Origin: Pseudomonas wenzhouensis
Lineage (GTDB): Bacteria > Pseudomonadota > Gammaproteobacteria > Pseudomonadales > Pseudomonadaceae
Assembly: GCF_021029445.1 (NCBI RefSeq)
Contig: NZ_CP072610.1
Coordinates: 1,798,001 to 1,862,000, forward strand
Reading direction: 5' to 3'
Length of the DNA: 64,000 bases
Shown here piece after piece: positions 9,004 to 19,885 of this stretch. Each line of letters opens with the position of its first letter. Positions within the stretch are counted from its first letter, which is position 1. Both the position numbers and the translations under genes were made by a program. The notes under the pieces were generated by a model. The model worked only from the letters and a program-made list of their open reading frames with translations, was not told the origin of the DNA and ran no database searches.

Positions 9004-10239
9004 TTGAAAATACTGACGGTTGTTTTAAATTTAGATAAGGGCGGTACGCAGAGAGCAGCACAAAATTTTGCTGAGGCTTATTGCTTACTTGATCATGATT
9101 CCCGTATTTTATCTTTATATGGGCTTGGCTCAAGGTATGAAGAAGTTAAAGAAAAATGTAAAGTATATGATGGAATTGGCACAATTAACGAAATTCAAGA
9201 CTGGGATCCAGATCTGATTCATATTCATAGTCATGGGCCCAAGTATGAAGATATTTTACTGTTGATAGAAAAGTGTAAAAAAGCAAAAATTATAGAAACT
9301 AATGTTTTCTCTGTTCCTTCGCCTTGGGCAAGTTTTGTAGATACAAGTTTTCAATTGTCATTCTGGGCAAATTGGATATTTAATCTGAGAGGCGGGTCAA
9401 AATATAAGTCGGCAATTGTTCCCTATCCCGTTAAAACAGAGAGCTTTGCTAACTTTGATAAGTTAGAATGTAGAGAGCTGTTTTGTGAAAAATATGATAT
9501 AGATAAGAGTGCTAAATTATTGGGACGTATTGGTCAGGCTTTTGATGGTAAGTGGTCCGTTGGTTTGATTAAAGTTTTTAATGAGCTAAAAAAAGAAGAC
9601 GATAGCTATCATTTAGTGGTAGTTAATCCGCCTAAATCCATTTTGCTTGCAATCGATGATTCGCCTTATAAAAAATCAATAACCGTAATTGATAAAATAA
9701 TCGGTGATGAGAATTTACAGCTTGCCTATTCTGCATTTGATCTTACAGTCGTTATTGTTGAACAGGGAGAAAGCTTTGGTATGGTAATACCTGAGTCAAT
9801 ACTTTGTGGAACACCTGTTGTAACATTAAGCACACCTTGGGCAGATAATAGTCAGCTCGAGGTCGTTGGTTTAGATCAAAAAGAGTTCTTGTGTAAAAAT
9901 ATAAAAGAAGTAGAGCTTTCTATTGTAAGCTATTTTAATAAATCTATACACGTCAGAAAAGAAATACAGGAAATAGGTGTTCAGCATATAAAAGACTCTT
10001 ATGACTATATTAAAGTTGCAAAATTGTCTTTGGCATCTAATTTTGAGGAAGTTAATTTTAGCAAGTGTAAATTTAACAGTATAAATAAAATGTTAAATTA
10101 TGACTTTTTTACGCAATTTTTAATTAAACTAAACTCGGAAAAGGCAAGAAAGCTAACTATTTACACGACAGGTTACAAGCCTTTATGTTTATTTCCCATT
10201 GATGTTATAAAGTTTTTATTTAGAAGGATTATAAAGTGA
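9004..10239 (+). CDS. Glycosyltransferase, GT4-like
   Basis: A 411-residue cytoplasmic protein that looks like a GT-B glycosyltransferase. The N-terminus ([20 protein letters not shown]) is the usual GT4 opening with a Gly-rich acceptor loop, and the donor-site region carries [20 protein letters not shown], the E-x7-E-type motif of retaining GT4 enzymes. The start is TTG at 9004 behind a GGTGAT-like ribosome site, overlapping wzx's end closely. Very AT-rich. It probably adds one sugar of the O-unit; donor and linkage cannot be read from sequence. Confidence 0.82.
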   Translation: MKILTVVLNLDKGGTQRAAQNFAEAYCLLDHDSRILSLYGLGSRYEEVKEKCKVYDGIGTINEIQDWDPDLIHIHSHGPKYEDILLLIEKCKKAKIIETNVFSVPSPWASFVDTSFQLSFWANWIFNLRGGSKYKSAIVPYPVKTESFANFDKLECRELFCEKYDIDKSAKLLGRIGQAFDGKWSVGLIKVFNELKKEDDSYHLVVVNPPKSILLAIDDSPYKKSITVIDKIIGDENLQLAYSAFDLTVVIVEQGESFGMVIPESILCGTPVVTLSTPWADNSQLEVVGLDQKEFLCKNIKEVELSIVSYFNKSIHVRKEIQEIGVQHIKDSYDYIKVAKLSLASNFEEVNFSKCKFNSINKMLNYDFFTQFLIKLNSEKARKLTIYTTGYKPLCLFPIDVIKFLFRRIIK

Positions 10240-11402
10240 AAATAGCAGTAGCAGGTACAGGTTATGTGGGTCTTTCCATGGCTGTCTTGCTGTCTCAGAA
10301 CAACCAGGTTGTTGCTTTGGATTTGATTCCAGAAAAAATTGATCTGATCAATGCAGGCAAGTCACCCATTCATGATGCCGAGATTGAAGATTTTTTGCAG
10401 AGCAAGTCTTTGAACCTGGCTGCTACGCTGGATAAGCATAAAGCTTATGAGGGTGCAGAGTTTGTCATTATCGCCACCCCAACTGACTACGATCCTGAAA
10501 CCCATTACTTCAATACTCGTTCAATCGAAGCGGTGATTCAGGATGTGCTGGCAATCAATCCTGATGCGGTGATGGTGATAAAATCCACCATCCCTGTCGG
10601 TTATGTCAATCAAGTCAGAGCAAAGTTTGGTATTGATAACATAATTTTTTCACCAGAGTTCTTGCGGGAAGGCCAGGCACTTTACGACAACCTCTATCCA
10701 TCCCGAATTATTGTTGGTGAGCGTTCAGCACGCGCTGAAACGTTTGCGGGCTTATTGGTAGAGGGAGCCATCAAAAAGGATATGCCCGTACTCTTTACAG
10801 ACAGCACAGAAGCAGAAGCCATCAAGCTGTTTGCCAACACCTACTTGGCGATGCGCGTGGCCTACTTCAATGAACTGGACTCCTATGCAGAAGTGAACAA
10901 CCTGGATACCCGGCAGATTATTGAAGGAATGTCATTAGATCCGCGTATCGGCAATCACTACAACAACCCATCATTCGGTTATGGTGGTTATTGTCTACCC
11001 AAAGACACCAAACAACTCTTAGCCAATTTTGAACAGGTGCCTCAGAAAATCATTGAGGCTATCGTGCTAGCGAATGATACCCGTATGGATTTCATTACCC
11101 ACCAGATTCTGGAGCGCAACCCACATAAAGTGGGGGTGTATCGGCTGATCATGAAGGCAGGTTCCGACAACTTCAGAGCCTCTGCCATTCAGGGTGTTAT
11201 GCACCGCTTACAGGGCAAGGGCATTGAATTGGTGATCTATGAGCCGGAACTGGATGAAGCGCTGTTCCACGATGCTCAAGTCATCAATGACTTTGATGCC
11301 TTTGTAAGTCAGGCCGATGTCATCATTGCCAACCGTTCGGATGAAAGCCTGCTAGCGCATCAGCACAAAGTATATAGCCGCGATCTTTTTGGTAAGGACT
11401 GA
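10236..11402 (+). CDS. ugd: UDP-glucose 6-dehydrogenase
   Basis: Oxidises UDP-glucose to UDP-glucuronate with two NAD+. The protein (388 residues) has the N-terminal Rossmann motif [15 protein letters not shown], the substrate helix with [19 protein letters not shown], and the catalytic cysteine in [14 protein letters not shown] (Cys253). This is the shorter E. coli Ugd type. The GTG start overlaps the stop of the previous gene (GTGA), indicating translational coupling. The neighbouring epimerase-like gene probably acts on its product. Its last 100 residues recur in the chimeric scar at 5554-6240. Confidence 0.93.
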   Translation: MKIAVAGTGYVGLSMAVLLSQNNQVVALDLIPEKIDLINAGKSPIHDAEIEDFLQSKSLNLAATLDKHKAYEGAEFVIIATPTDYDPETHYFNTRSIEAVIQDVLAINPDAVMVIKSTIPVGYVNQVRAKFGIDNIIFSPEFLREGQALYDNLYPSRIIVGERSARAETFAGLLVEGAIKKDMPVLFTDSTEAEAIKLFANTYLAMRVAYFNELDSYAEVNNLDTRQIIEGMSLDPRIGNHYNNPSFGYGGYCLPKDTKQLLANFEQVPQKIIEAIVLANDTRMDFITHQILERNPHKVGVYRLIMKAGSDNFRASAIQGVMHRLQGKGIELVIYEPELDEALFHDAQVINDFDAFVSQADVIIANRSDESLLAHQHKVYSRDLFGKD

Positions 11403-11405
11403 AAC

Positions 11406-12275
11406 ATGACTAATAAAATTCTTGTTACTGGCGGTGCTGGCTTTGTTGGTAGTCACCTGTGCGAGCGCCTGGCTCAAGACCCAAACAGCCTGGTAGTGTC
11501 ACTAGATAACTACTTTACAGGCAGTGAGGCCAATCACGTTCCTGGTGTCACCTATATTCGTGGCTCTACAGCACAAATTGATGAACTGATTGACTTCACA
11601 CCTGACTACATCTACCACCTGGGTGAATATTCGCGTGTAGAACAGAGCTTTGACGATATCGAAAAAGTCTGGGCATTCAACAAGCAGGGTATTTTTGCAG
11701 TTCTGCAGTTTTGTAGAAAAACAGGTGCCAAACTCATTTATGCTGGTAGCAGCACCAAGTTTGGTGATGGTGGTCTGGGTAGAAGCCAAAGCCCCTATGC
11801 CTGGACAAAAGCCAGCAATACTGAACTGGTCGAAAACTACGGCGACTGGTTCAACATTCCTTACGCCATTGTTTATTTTTACAATGTTTACGGTAAACGC
11901 GAGATTGCAACAGGTAAGTACGCCACCCTGATTGCCCTTTTTACCGAAAAAATGAAAGCTAACGAGACCCTTACCATTGTTAGCCCAGGTACGCAAAAGC
12001 GTAACTTCACCCATGTGGATGACATCGTCGATGGTTTGGTGATGGTCGGTGAGAATGGTTATGGTGATGAGTTTGGCATTGGTAGCCCTGAGTCCTTCAC
12101 CATCCTTGAAGTGGCTGAGCTATTCGGTGGCAAGATCGAAATGCTGCCAGAGCGTAAAGGCAACCGTATGACTGCCGACGTGGTCACAGACAAGACACAA
12201 GCATTAGGCTGGTCACCCAAAAGAAGACTGGCAGACTACATTGCACATTTGAAAGAAAACAACTGGATTAAATAA
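11406..12275 (+). CDS. NAD-dependent sugar-nucleotide epimerase/dehydratase
   Basis: An extended short-chain dehydrogenase of 289 residues. It shows the NAD-binding GGAGFVGSHLCERL at residues 9-22 and a YAWTKAS catalytic Tyr-x3-Lys, with GSSTKFG supplying the Ser/Thr. Located right after ugd and overlapping the next gene by one base, it most likely converts UDP-glucuronate (epimerisation to UDP-galacturonate or a similar step), but UDP-glucose 4-epimerase or decarboxylase activity cannot be excluded from the motifs alone. Confidence 0.82.
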   Translation: MTNKILVTGGAGFVGSHLCERLAQDPNSLVVSLDNYFTGSEANHVPGVTYIRGSTAQIDELIDFTPDYIYHLGEYSRVEQSFDDIEKVWAFNKQGIFAVLQFCRKTGAKLIYAGSSTKFGDGGLGRSQSPYAWTKASNTELVENYGDWFNIPYAIVYFYNVYGKREIATGKYATLIALFTEKMKANETLTIVSPGTQKRNFTHVDDIVDGLVMVGENGYGDEFGIGSPESFTILEVAELFGGKIEMLPERKGNRMTADVVTDKTQALGWSPKRRLADYIAHLKENNWIK

Positions 12276-13213
12276 TGACAACCCCTCAGCCGTTTACACC
12301 GCCGCATCCACTCAATACTGCTGTGCTTTTTCTCGTATTCAATCGCTTGGATACCACCAAACAAGTTTTTGAAGCGATTCGCCAAGCCAAACCACCCAGA
12401 CTCTACATAGCAGCAGACGGTGCCAGAGAAACAAAAGAAGGCGAAGCTGAAAAAGTACAGGCTGTACGTGAGTATGTGATGGAAAACATCGACTGGGACT
12501 GTGAAGTTAAAACTCTTTTCAGAGAAAAAAACCTCGGCTGCAAATATGCAGTAAGTGGTGCAATCACCTGGTTCTTTGAGAATGAAGAGCAAGGAATCAT
12601 TCTGGAAGATGACTGCCTGCCCAGCCAGAGTTTTTTCTGGTATTGCGAATCCTTACTGAATCATTATGGGGAAGAAAAAAGGGTATTTTCCATTTCAGGT
12701 AACCTGCGCGAAAATTATGAGGTTCTATCAGGTGGAGGTGTTTACAGAAGTCATTTTTTTAATATGTGGGGTTGGGCTACTTGGCGACACCAGTGGCAAA
12801 AATACAGTGTGGATTTTTTTGATCTAGAAGGAGATGAGTTTTTAAAGAACTATAGCTTTTTAAATTATAGGGGTGGCCTTCGGTATTGGATTGATATACT
12901 TAATAAAATGAAAGGGGCATCCATAAATACATGGGATTATCAAGCGATGTTTTTGAGCTTTTCTGAGTCTTTATATAATTTGTATCCGAGTGTGAATTTA
13001 GTCAAAAATCTAGGTTTTGGAGAGGATGCAACACATACTTTTGATAGTAAATCCCTTGCATCTCGTATTGGGAATTCTGATTTTATACTCACGGAACCTC
13101 TTATTCTACTTGATGAGATGGTATTGATAGATGATATTTTTTATGATGAGTATAGTGTCAAGTCTTATTTATATAGGGTTGTTAGAAGGTTAAAGCGAGT
13201 ACTTCGTTTTTAA
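12275..13213 (+). CDS. Glycosyltransferase of nucleotide-diphospho-sugar (GT-A) fold
   Basis: A 312-residue protein whose N-terminus TAVLFLVFNRLDTTKQVFEA and the acidic metal site GIILEDDCLPSQSFF identify a GT-A type sugar transferase, of the group often annotated as hemolytic-protein HlpA-like or GNT-I-like. The NMWGWATWRHQWQKY block is also typical. The gene starts on the last base of the preceding stop. Its first third has moderate GC and the rest is much more AT-rich, which suggests a mosaic. Its sugar donor is unknown. Confidence 0.78.
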   Translation: MTTPQPFTPPHPLNTAVLFLVFNRLDTTKQVFEAIRQAKPPRLYIAADGARETKEGEAEKVQAVREYVMENIDWDCEVKTLFREKNLGCKYAVSGAITWFFENEEQGIILEDDCLPSQSFFWYCESLLNHYGEEKRVFSISGNLRENYEVLSGGGVYRSHFFNMWGWATWRHQWQKYSVDFFDLEGDEFLKNYSFLNYRGGLRYWIDILNKMKGASINTWDYQAMFLSFSESLYNLYPSVNLVKNLGFGEDATHTFDSKSLASRIGNSDFILTEPLILLDEMVLIDDIFYDEYSVKSYLYRVVRRLKRVLRF

Positions 13214-13259
13214 CTTAAAATATATATAGATTTTTCATAAGTTTAACTGGATGGTTGAG

Positions 13260-14378
13260 ATGAAAAAAGCACTTATTACTGGTGTAACTGGCCAGGACGG
13301 TTCTTATCTGGCAGAGTTTCTGCTGGAAAAAGGTTACCAAGTTCATGGTATTAAGCGCCGTGCATCATTGTTTAATACACAGCGGGTAGATCATATTTAC
13401 CAGGATCCTCATGTTCATAATCAGAATTTTATTCTGCACTACGGTGATTTAACTGACTCTTCTAACCTCACCCGTATCTTGCAGGAAGTGCAGCCCGACG
13501 AAGTGTACAACCTGGGTGCACAGTCGCACGTAGCGGTTTCGTTTGAATCACCAGAATACACCGCCGATGTGGATGCGATGGGTACGCTGCGTATTCTGGA
13601 AGCCATTCGTTTGCTGGGCCTGGAAAAGAAAACAAAGTTCTATCAGGCTTCTACATCTGAACTCTATGGTTTGGTACAGGAAATTCCGCAAAAAGAGACT
13701 ACGCCTTTCTACCCGCGATCACCCTATGCGGTGGCAAAACTGTACGCCTATTGGATTACCGTGAACTACCGTGAAGCCTACGGCATGTATGCCTGTAACG
13801 GCATTTTGTTTAATCACGAATCCCCGCGCCGTGGTGAAACCTTTGTTACCCGTAAAATTACCCGTGGCTTGGCAAACATTGCTCAGGGTTTAGAACAGTG
13901 CTTGTTCATGGGGAATATGGATGCACTGCGTGACTGGGGCCATGCCAAAGATTACGTGCGTATGCAATGGATGATGCTGCAACAAGAAAAACCAGAAGAT
14001 TTTGTTATTGCCACCGGGGTGCAGTATTCAGTACGACAGTTTATTGAATGGTCCGCCAAAGAGCTTGGCATTACTCTGCGTTTTGATGGCAAAGGTGTCG
14101 ATGAAGTAGCAGTTATTACTGCCATTGAGGGCGATAAAGCACCGGCCTTGAAAGTAGGTGACACTATTGTACGGGTAGACCCGCGCTATTTCCGTCCGGC
14201 AGAAGTAGAAACCCTGTTAGGTGATCCAAGCAACGCCAAAGCCAAATTGGGTTGGGTACCGGAAATTACCGTGCAGGAAATGTGTGCCGAAATGGTCGCA
14301 GAAGACCTGAAAACCGCACAGCGCCATGCACTGCTTAAGCTGCACGGCTACGAAGTACCGGTATCGGTAGAGAACTGA
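13260..14378 (+). CDS. gmd: GDP-mannose 4,6-dehydratase
   Basis: First step from GDP-mannose to GDP-L-fucose: forms GDP-4-keto-6-deoxymannose. The protein carries the hallmark [19 protein letters not shown], a Gmd-specific [17 protein letters not shown], and the catalytic [11 protein letters not shown] chose the ATG at 13260 because Gmd proteins begin just before this motif; an in-frame ATG at 13251 would add three residues. Its stop overlaps the fcl start. Length (372 residues) is normal for Gmd. Confidence 0.94.
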   Translation: MKKALITGVTGQDGSYLAEFLLEKGYQVHGIKRRASLFNTQRVDHIYQDPHVHNQNFILHYGDLTDSSNLTRILQEVQPDEVYNLGAQSHVAVSFESPEYTADVDAMGTLRILEAIRLLGLEKKTKFYQASTSELYGLVQEIPQKETTPFYPRSPYAVAKLYAYWITVNYREAYGMYACNGILFNHESPRRGETFVTRKITRGLANIAQGLEQCLFMGNMDALRDWGHAKDYVRMQWMMLQQEKPEDFVIATGVQYSVRQFIEWSAKELGITLRFDGKGVDEVAVITAIEGDKAPALKVGDTIVRVDPRYFRPAEVETLLGDPSNAKAKLGWVPEITVQEMCAEMVAEDLKTAQRHALLKLHGYEVPVSVEN

Positions 14379-15349
14379 TGGTTATGGCAAAACAACGTAT
14401 TTTTATTGCGGGCCATAATGGGATGGTTGGCTCTGCCCTGGTACGCCAGTTAGATAGAAGCCCGGAAATTCAGCTGGTAGTTCGTAATCGCAGCGAGTTG
14501 AACTTATTGGATCAGCAAGCTGTTCAGCAGTTTTTTAAGCACGAACGGATTGATCAGGTATACCTGGCTGCTGCCAAAGTAGGGGGCATTCACGCTAACA
14601 ATGAATACCCTGCTGAGTTTATTTACGAAAACCTGATGATTGAAGCCAACATCATTCATGCTGCGCACAAAGCGGGTGTGCAGAAGTTATTGTTTTTAGG
14701 CTCCTCCTGCATCTACCCCAAAATGGCCGAACAGCCGATGACAGAGGCGGCGTTATTAACCGGTACGCTGGAACCCACCAACGAACCCTATGCCATTGCT
14801 AAAATTACTGGGATTAAACTGTGTGAAAGTTACAACCGCCAATACGGGCGAGATTACCGTAGCGTAATGCCTACTAACCTGTATGGCGAAAATGATAACT
14901 TCCACCCGCAAAACAGCCATGTTATTCCTGCCATGATGCGCCGCTTCCACGAATCCAAGCAGGCGGGTGACAAGCAAGTGGTGGTGTGGGGTAGTGGTAA
15001 GCCGATGCGCGAGTTTCTGCATGTAAAAGATATGGCCGCTGCCAGTGTGCATGTAATGAACCTGGCGAACGATATTTATCAGGCCAATACGCAACCCATG
15101 CTATCGCACATTAACGTGGGCACAGGGGTTGACTGCACCATTCGCGAATTAGCAGAAACCATGCAAAAAGTGGTTGGCTTTGAAGGTGAAATAGTGTTTG
15201 ACACTACCAAACCCGATGGCACACCACGCAAATTAATGGATGTTAGCCGCCTTAAAGCGTTGGGCTGGCAAGCCCGCATCAGTTTAGAAGCTGGCCTTAC
15301 CGATACTTATGACTGGTTTTTACAACACCAGTCGCATTTACGCGGTTAA
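14378..15349 (+). CDS. fcl: GDP-L-fucose synthase
   Basis: Epimerises and reduces the Gmd product to GDP-L-fucose using NADPH. Visible features are [17 protein letters not shown] (nucleotide binding), [16 protein letters not shown] with the catalytic serine/cysteine region, and [16 protein letters not shown] with the Tyr-x3-Lys. At 323 residues it is full length. It starts on the last base of the gmd stop codon, so the two are probably translated together. A second in-frame ATG is at 14384. Confidence 0.94.
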   Translation: MVMAKQRIFIAGHNGMVGSALVRQLDRSPEIQLVVRNRSELNLLDQQAVQQFFKHERIDQVYLAAAKVGGIHANNEYPAEFIYENLMIEANIIHAAHKAGVQKLLFLGSSCIYPKMAEQPMTEAALLTGTLEPTNEPYAIAKITGIKLCESYNRQYGRDYRSVMPTNLYGENDNFHPQNSHVIPAMMRRFHESKQAGDKQVVVWGSGKPMREFLHVKDMAAASVHVMNLANDIYQANTQPMLSHINVGTGVDCTIRELAETMQKVVGFEGEIVFDTTKPDGTPRKLMDVSRLKALGWQARISLEAGLTDTYDWFLQHQSHLRG

Positions 15350-15374
15350 TAAATAAGCTGTGAGCGGAACTATT

Positions 15375-15847
15375 ATGGACATTAATCCCCCAGGCTGGCT
15401 GGATGCCGATACCTTTGCAACAGTGGTGCATTCCACACCACTGATTTCAATTGACTTGCTGGTAGAAAATGAGCAAGGCGAATATCTGCTCGGTTTACGA
15501 AATAATCGTCCTGCTCAGGGTTATTGGTTTGTACCAGGGGGCGGGTTCAAAAAAATGAAACGTTGGATGCCGCCTTCCAGCGCTTAACCACCGAAGAGTT
15601 GGGTATAACGGTGGAAAGAAGACAGGCAATATTTAAAGGTGTGTACGAGCATTTTTATTCGGATTCTGTTTTCGGTGAACAGCCGTCAACGCACTATATT
15701 GCACTGGCTTACCAACTGGTACTGCCCGCTGAAAGCGTGCAGCTAAGTGCACAGCAGCACAACAATACGCAGTGGTTAAAAACCAATGCCATATTGGCTA
15801 ATCCAAATGTTCACCAATACACCAAACTCTATTTTAACGGGCTATAA
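15375..15847 (+). pseudogene. gmm: GDP-mannose mannosyl hydrolase (Nudix), frameshifted
   Basis: Two frames together give an almost complete Gmm/WcaH protein, which hydrolyses GDP-mannose and GDP-glucose. The first frame ends in [12 protein letters not shown]; the second continues [20 protein letters not shown], the modified Nudix box, and runs to LYFNGL. The break is at the five-G run 15537-15541, where six Gs would restore one frame. As it stands, translation from 15375 (or the GTG at 15360) stops at 15585-15587 before the Nudix helix. This may be a true mutation, slippage-controlled expression, or a sequencing error. It sits in the usual place between fcl and manC. Confidence 0.85.
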
Positions 15848-15851
15848 AATC

Positions 15852-17258
15852 ATGCTTACCCCTGTTGTTATGGCCGGTGGCACCGGCTCTCGGTTATGGC
15901 CGTTGTCACGTCAGTTAAACCCCAAGCAGTTTTTAAAACTTTGTGGCGATACAACCCTACTGCAACAAACACTGGCGCGCCTGGATGGGCTGGAGATAAC
16001 AGCACCTGCCATTATTTGTAATGAAGACCATCGTTTTTTAGTCGCCGAACAACTGCGTCAGGCCGGCGTAGCAAATTCCAGCATTATTCTGGAACCGGTA
16101 GGGCGCAATACGGCTCCGGCTATTGCACTGGCCGCCCTCAGCGCTACCGCAAAAGGGCATGACCCTGTTTTATTGGTATTGGCCGCAGACCATTACATTG
16201 CCGACCAGGCTGCCTTTCAAAAAGCCGTACAGGTAGCAACCAGCCTGGCCGAGGCTAACAAGTTAGTGACCTTTGGTATTGTGCCAACCCATGCTGAAAC
16301 AGGTTATGGCTATATTCAGCGGGGTAGCGTTCTGCCTGTTCAAGGCTACCAAGTCGCACGTTTTGTAGAGAAGCCAGATGCCAAAACGGCAGCAAATTAT
16401 TTGCAATCCGGTGATTACTACTGGAACAGCGGTATGTTTATGTTCAAAGCCAGTGTTTACCTGGCCGCGTTGAAAGAGTTTCGGCCGGATATTCTCGATT
16501 TCTGCACCCGCGCCTTTCAGGCTGGCACCCAAGATATGGATTTTACCCGTGTCGATGCCACCATTTTTAAAGATTGCCCGGAAGACTCTATCGACTATGC
16601 CGTAATGGAAAAAACCCAGGCCGCTGCCGTTGTGCCACTGGAAGCAGGCTGGAGCGATGTCGGTTCCTGGTCAGCCCTGTGGGATATTGGTACCAAAGAC
16701 GAGCACGGCAATGTTAGCAAAGGTGATGTACTGGCCATTAACACCACCAACAGCCTGATACATGCAGAACACAAACTGGTCGCCACAGTGGGGGTAGACA
16801 ACCTGGTGGTTGTAGAAACCAAAGACGCTGTTTTGGTTGTGCACAAAGACAAAGTGCAAGACGTTAAAAAAGTAGTGGATGCCATTAAAAAAGATGGCCG
16901 CCACGAACACATGAACCACCGCGAGGTTTATCGCCCTTGGGGGGTTTACGATTCTATTGAGTCAGGAGAGCGCTACCAGGTAAAACGCATTACAGTAAAG
17001 CCAGGTGCCAAGCTGTCTGTACAAATGCATCACCACCGTGCTGAACACTGGGTAGTAGTAAGCGGTACAGCTAAAGTAACCAATGGCGACAAGACTTTTT
17101 TGGTAACTGAAAATGAATCCACCTATATTCCGATTGGTGAAATACACGCCTTGGAAAACCCCGGTAAAATTCCATTAGAGCTGATTGAAGTTCAGTCAGG
17201 TTCTTACTTGGGAGAGGATGATATTGTAAGGCTGAAGGATAGTTATGGGCGCTGCTAG
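15852..17258 (+). CDS. manC: Mannose-1-phosphate guanylyltransferase / mannose-6-phosphate isomerase
   Basis: Bifunctional type II enzyme making GDP-mannose; the C-terminal cupin can also interconvert fructose-6-P and mannose-6-P. Features: pyrophosphorylase signature [22 protein letters not shown], split here as [12 protein letters not shown] and [11 protein letters not shown], near the start; [10 protein letters not shown]; and the isomerase motif [20 protein letters not shown] near residue 390. The start at 15852 gives 468 residues, normal for ManC; an upstream ATG at 15786 would overlap gmm and add unrelated sequence. Confidence 0.94.
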   Translation: MLTPVVMAGGTGSRLWPLSRQLNPKQFLKLCGDTTLLQQTLARLDGLEITAPAIICNEDHRFLVAEQLRQAGVANSSIILEPVGRNTAPAIALAALSATAKGHDPVLLVLAADHYIADQAAFQKAVQVATSLAEANKLVTFGIVPTHAETGYGYIQRGSVLPVQGYQVARFVEKPDAKTAANYLQSGDYYWNSGMFMFKASVYLAALKEFRPDILDFCTRAFQAGTQDMDFTRVDATIFKDCPEDSIDYAVMEKTQAAAVVPLEAGWSDVGSWSALWDIGTKDEHGNVSKGDVLAINTTNSLIHAEHKLVATVGVDNLVVVETKDAVLVVHKDKVQDVKKVVDAIKKDGRHEHMNHREVYRPWGVYDSIESGERYQVKRITVKPGAKLSVQMHHHRAEHWVVVSGTAKVTNGDKTFLVTENESTYIPIGEIHALENPGKIPLELIEVQSGSYLGEDDIVRLKDSYGRC

Positions 17259-17294
17259 TGTGTGATTTTTGTTTAAAGGAGTGATAAATAAATA

Positions 17295-18020
17295 ATGAAA
17301 TTAAGTGTTATAACAGCAACCTATAATGCTATACAGCATTTACCAGATTTGGTTGAAAGCTTAAGAAAACAGACAGACAAAGATTTTGAATGGGTAGTGG
17401 CTGACGGCGCTTCAACTGATGGTACGGTTGATTATCTAAAATCAATTACCGATCTTAATTTGAAGCTTATATCCCAAGAGGATTTTGGTATTTATGATGC
17501 ACTGAATCGCGGAATAAAGGCGTCATCTGGTGAGTTTTATTTGGTTTTAGGTGCTGATGATTCTTTAACAGTAGATGCAGTTTCAGAATATAAGAAAGCG
17601 ATAAATAATAATATTGATATAATAACATCAAATTTTTATCATGCGGGAAAGCTCTTTAAAGCTAATCGTGGCCCTATGTGGTTGACTGCCTCTGCTGCAT
17701 TTTGTTCAGGCCATGCTGTTGGTTCCATTTTCAGGAAATCTCTTCATGAAAAGTTTGGCTATTATTCAAAAAGGTTTCCAATTGCTGCTGATCAATACTT
17801 TATGATCAAGGCTTATCTAGGTGGGGCTGTTGTTAAAGAGATAAATGTTGTTACTGGAGTATTCGGTGATGGTGGAGTTAGCTCCCTAGATGCCATTGGA
17901 ATAATAACGGAGTTATATCGTATTTTGTTAGAGTTGGGAGTCAATAAATACCTTTTAACATTTATTTTTTATATTAGGATTTTGAAGGCATTGCTTCAAG
18001 CGAAAAGAACCCTTAAATGA
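17295..18020 (+). CDS. Family 2 glycosyltransferase
   Basis: A 241-residue GT-A (GT2) transferase. It opens with KLSVITATYNAIQHLPDLVE and has DFEWVVADGASTDGTVDYL, then the metal-binding acidic motif in YLVLGADDSL. It is similar in build to WcaA/WbaG-type enzymes found in colanic acid and O-antigen clusters. It lies in a strongly AT-rich block with wzy and two other transferases (17.3-20.5 kb). A GGAG ribosome site sits about a dozen bases before the ATG. Donor and acceptor are unknown. Confidence 0.82.
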   Translation: MKLSVITATYNAIQHLPDLVESLRKQTDKDFEWVVADGASTDGTVDYLKSITDLNLKLISQEDFGIYDALNRGIKASSGEFYLVLGADDSLTVDAVSEYKKAINNNIDIITSNFYHAGKLFKANRGPMWLTASAAFCSGHAVGSIFRKSLHEKFGYYSKRFPIAADQYFMIKAYLGGAVVKEINVVTGVFGDGGVSSLDAIGIITELYRILLELGVNKYLLTFIFYIRILKALLQAKRTLK

Positions 18021-18034
18021 TGCTGAGGTTTTAA

Positions 18035-19082
18035 TTGTATTTAGATGCTTTTTTGTACTATTTTCTTCCGTATATGGCTGTTGTACCTCTGGGTTTTTTG
18101 GCGCCCAAGATAGAGCTAAATTCTTTAAGGGTAATTCTATTTATTTTGCTTATTCCATCATTTGTGATAGTTGTTTTTAGGGGGGGCTGTTGGTGTAGAT
18201 ACCGCTACATATGAAAGTATAATATCTAATATTATATTGGGTGAATCAGTCGGTGTGGAAACCGGTTTTGTGTTTTTGGTCCGGTTTTTAAGTGTTGTTT
18301 TTAGTGACCCAGTATATATATTGCGATGTATAACTTTTTTAATTTTTTTGATTTTTTATTTTTTATTTTCGCGAACGAAGTGTTCTGTTCAGATTTTTTC
18401 GTTGTTGGTTTTTCCGGTTTTTTTTCATGATTTTACAATGAATGGTGTTCGTTATGGCTTGTCGTTCTTAATTGCTTCTTTTGCGATCGCATATATTTAT
18501 GGGTTAAATTATATCAAGTCAGTTTTTCCTGCGTTTTCTTCAGTGTTTATACACAGTTCTTCTTTAATTATTATTCTTTTGTCGTTTGTTAGGAATATGT
18601 CTTTCCACATTGTTGTTTTTGGCATTTGTCTAGTAGGCATTTTTCTTTTTATGTTTCAGGAGCATCTCCTTGTTAAATACTATGCATATCTTCAATATGA
18701 GTCACCAAATTTGTATTCGGGGTTTTTGAGGGTTTTTATTTCAATAGCGCTCGTTTTGATATTGCGTAATGTATATTCGATTTCAAACCTAGAGTTTTTT
18801 GTTCTTATATCTTCTGTTATTGCTTTTGTTTTTATTTCCTCGTTTAGTTACGCTGGTTTAAGAATGACTGGTGCAATTTTATATTTTCTTATGTTTAGAA
18901 TTGTGCTGTTTTCATTATCTGAAACCCGATTTTTTGTCATAAAAAATATCTGGTTGTTGATGTTTATTTTTTTTCTTGGTTTTTTGGAGTTTGTTAATAT
19001 TTTGAGAATAATGATTTCATTATATGATGTTGGTGATAGCCCCTATTTACCGTTCTACTTTATCTGGCAGGTGTATTATTAA
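18035..19082 (+). pseudogene. wzy: O-antigen polymerase (Wzy, EpsG-like), frameshifted at a G7 run
   Basis: The frame at 18171-19082 encodes 303 residues with many membrane helices but has no ribosome site and begins in mid-protein at GGAVGVDTATYESI. Reading back in another frame from a TTG at 18035 (preceded by TGAGGT) gives YLDAFLYYFLPYMAVV and continues to VIVVFRG; the two join if the seven-G run at 18180-18186 had six Gs. The restored FRG-x-VGVDT-x-x-Y segment resembles the loop of EpsG/Wzy-type polymerases. Wzy joins O-units in the periplasm. Whether the frameshift is real is open. Confidence 0.75.
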
Positions 19083-19885
19083 TGTTTGGTATTTCAGTTG
19101 TTATTCCAATGTACAACTCACACGATACAATCGTTTCCTGTGTGCAGTCTGTAGTTGATCAAACATATAAGGATTTGATTAATATTATTGTTGTAAATGA
19201 TGGGTCTAAAGATAACAGCTTGGCGGTTTTAGAGGCTGCATTTAAAGAGCTTCCAGCAAATAGGGTTTTAACCATATTTAATAAAGAAAATGGTGGTGTA
19301 TCTTCCGCTCGTAATATGGGGATTAAGGCAGCGCAGACGGAATGGGTGGCGCTACTAGATTCTGATGATTTTTGGTATCCTGAAAAACTCGAGCGTCAGT
19401 TCTTAGAAATATCGAAACTTCCACATATAGAATTTCTTGGTGCAAATGTTGACGATGAAAGATACCCTTTCTTTGGTAAGAATAAGTTATCATTGTTCAA
19501 GCTTAATGCTAATGAATTGATTTTGAAATGGTACCCTCCGACATCAACAATTATTGCAAAAAAAGATATTTTTATCAGGGCTGGTTTATTTGATGTTAAA
19601 AAAAGGCGTGGTGAGGATTGTGATCTTTGGCTACGTTGCTTGTTGTTTACGCCGATATATATATTGAACAGCGGTCTTGTTTCAATGGGGTTTGGTAAGC
19701 AACGATTTGGTGAAAAGGGGCTGTCCTCTGATTTAAAAAAAATGTTCGTTGGTGAAATTTATATTGTTAAATCTGCCCTTGAACGTAATCAGATAAGTCG
19801 CGCATTTTTTATTTTTTCCTGTTGCTGGCTATTTTCTAAATACTTGCGTCGTGTTTTTATTACTGGTGTGAGAAAGTTATTATGA
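19082..19885 (+). CDS. Family 2 glycosyltransferase
   Basis: A 267-residue GT2 enzyme with all usual marks: ISVVIPMYNSHDTIVSCVQS at the N-terminus, IIVVNDGSKDNSLAVL (first Asp motif), GGVSSARNMGIKAA, and WVALLDSDDFWYPEKLERQF with the DxD metal site. The ATG overlaps the stop of the wzy frame and its own end overlaps the acyltransferase start by 4 bp. AT-rich like its neighbours. It probably adds one sugar to the growing O-unit. Confidence 0.87.
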   Translation: MFGISVVIPMYNSHDTIVSCVQSVVDQTYKDLINIIVVNDGSKDNSLAVLEAAFKELPANRVLTIFNKENGGVSSARNMGIKAAQTEWVALLDSDDFWYPEKLERQFLEISKLPHIEFLGANVDDERYPFFGKNKLSLFKLNANELILKWYPPTSTIIAKKDIFIRAGLFDVKKRRGEDCDLWLRCLLFTPIYILNSGLVSMGFGKQRFGEKGLSSDLKKMFVGEIYIVKSALERNQISRAFFIFSCCWLFSKYLRRVFITGVRKLL

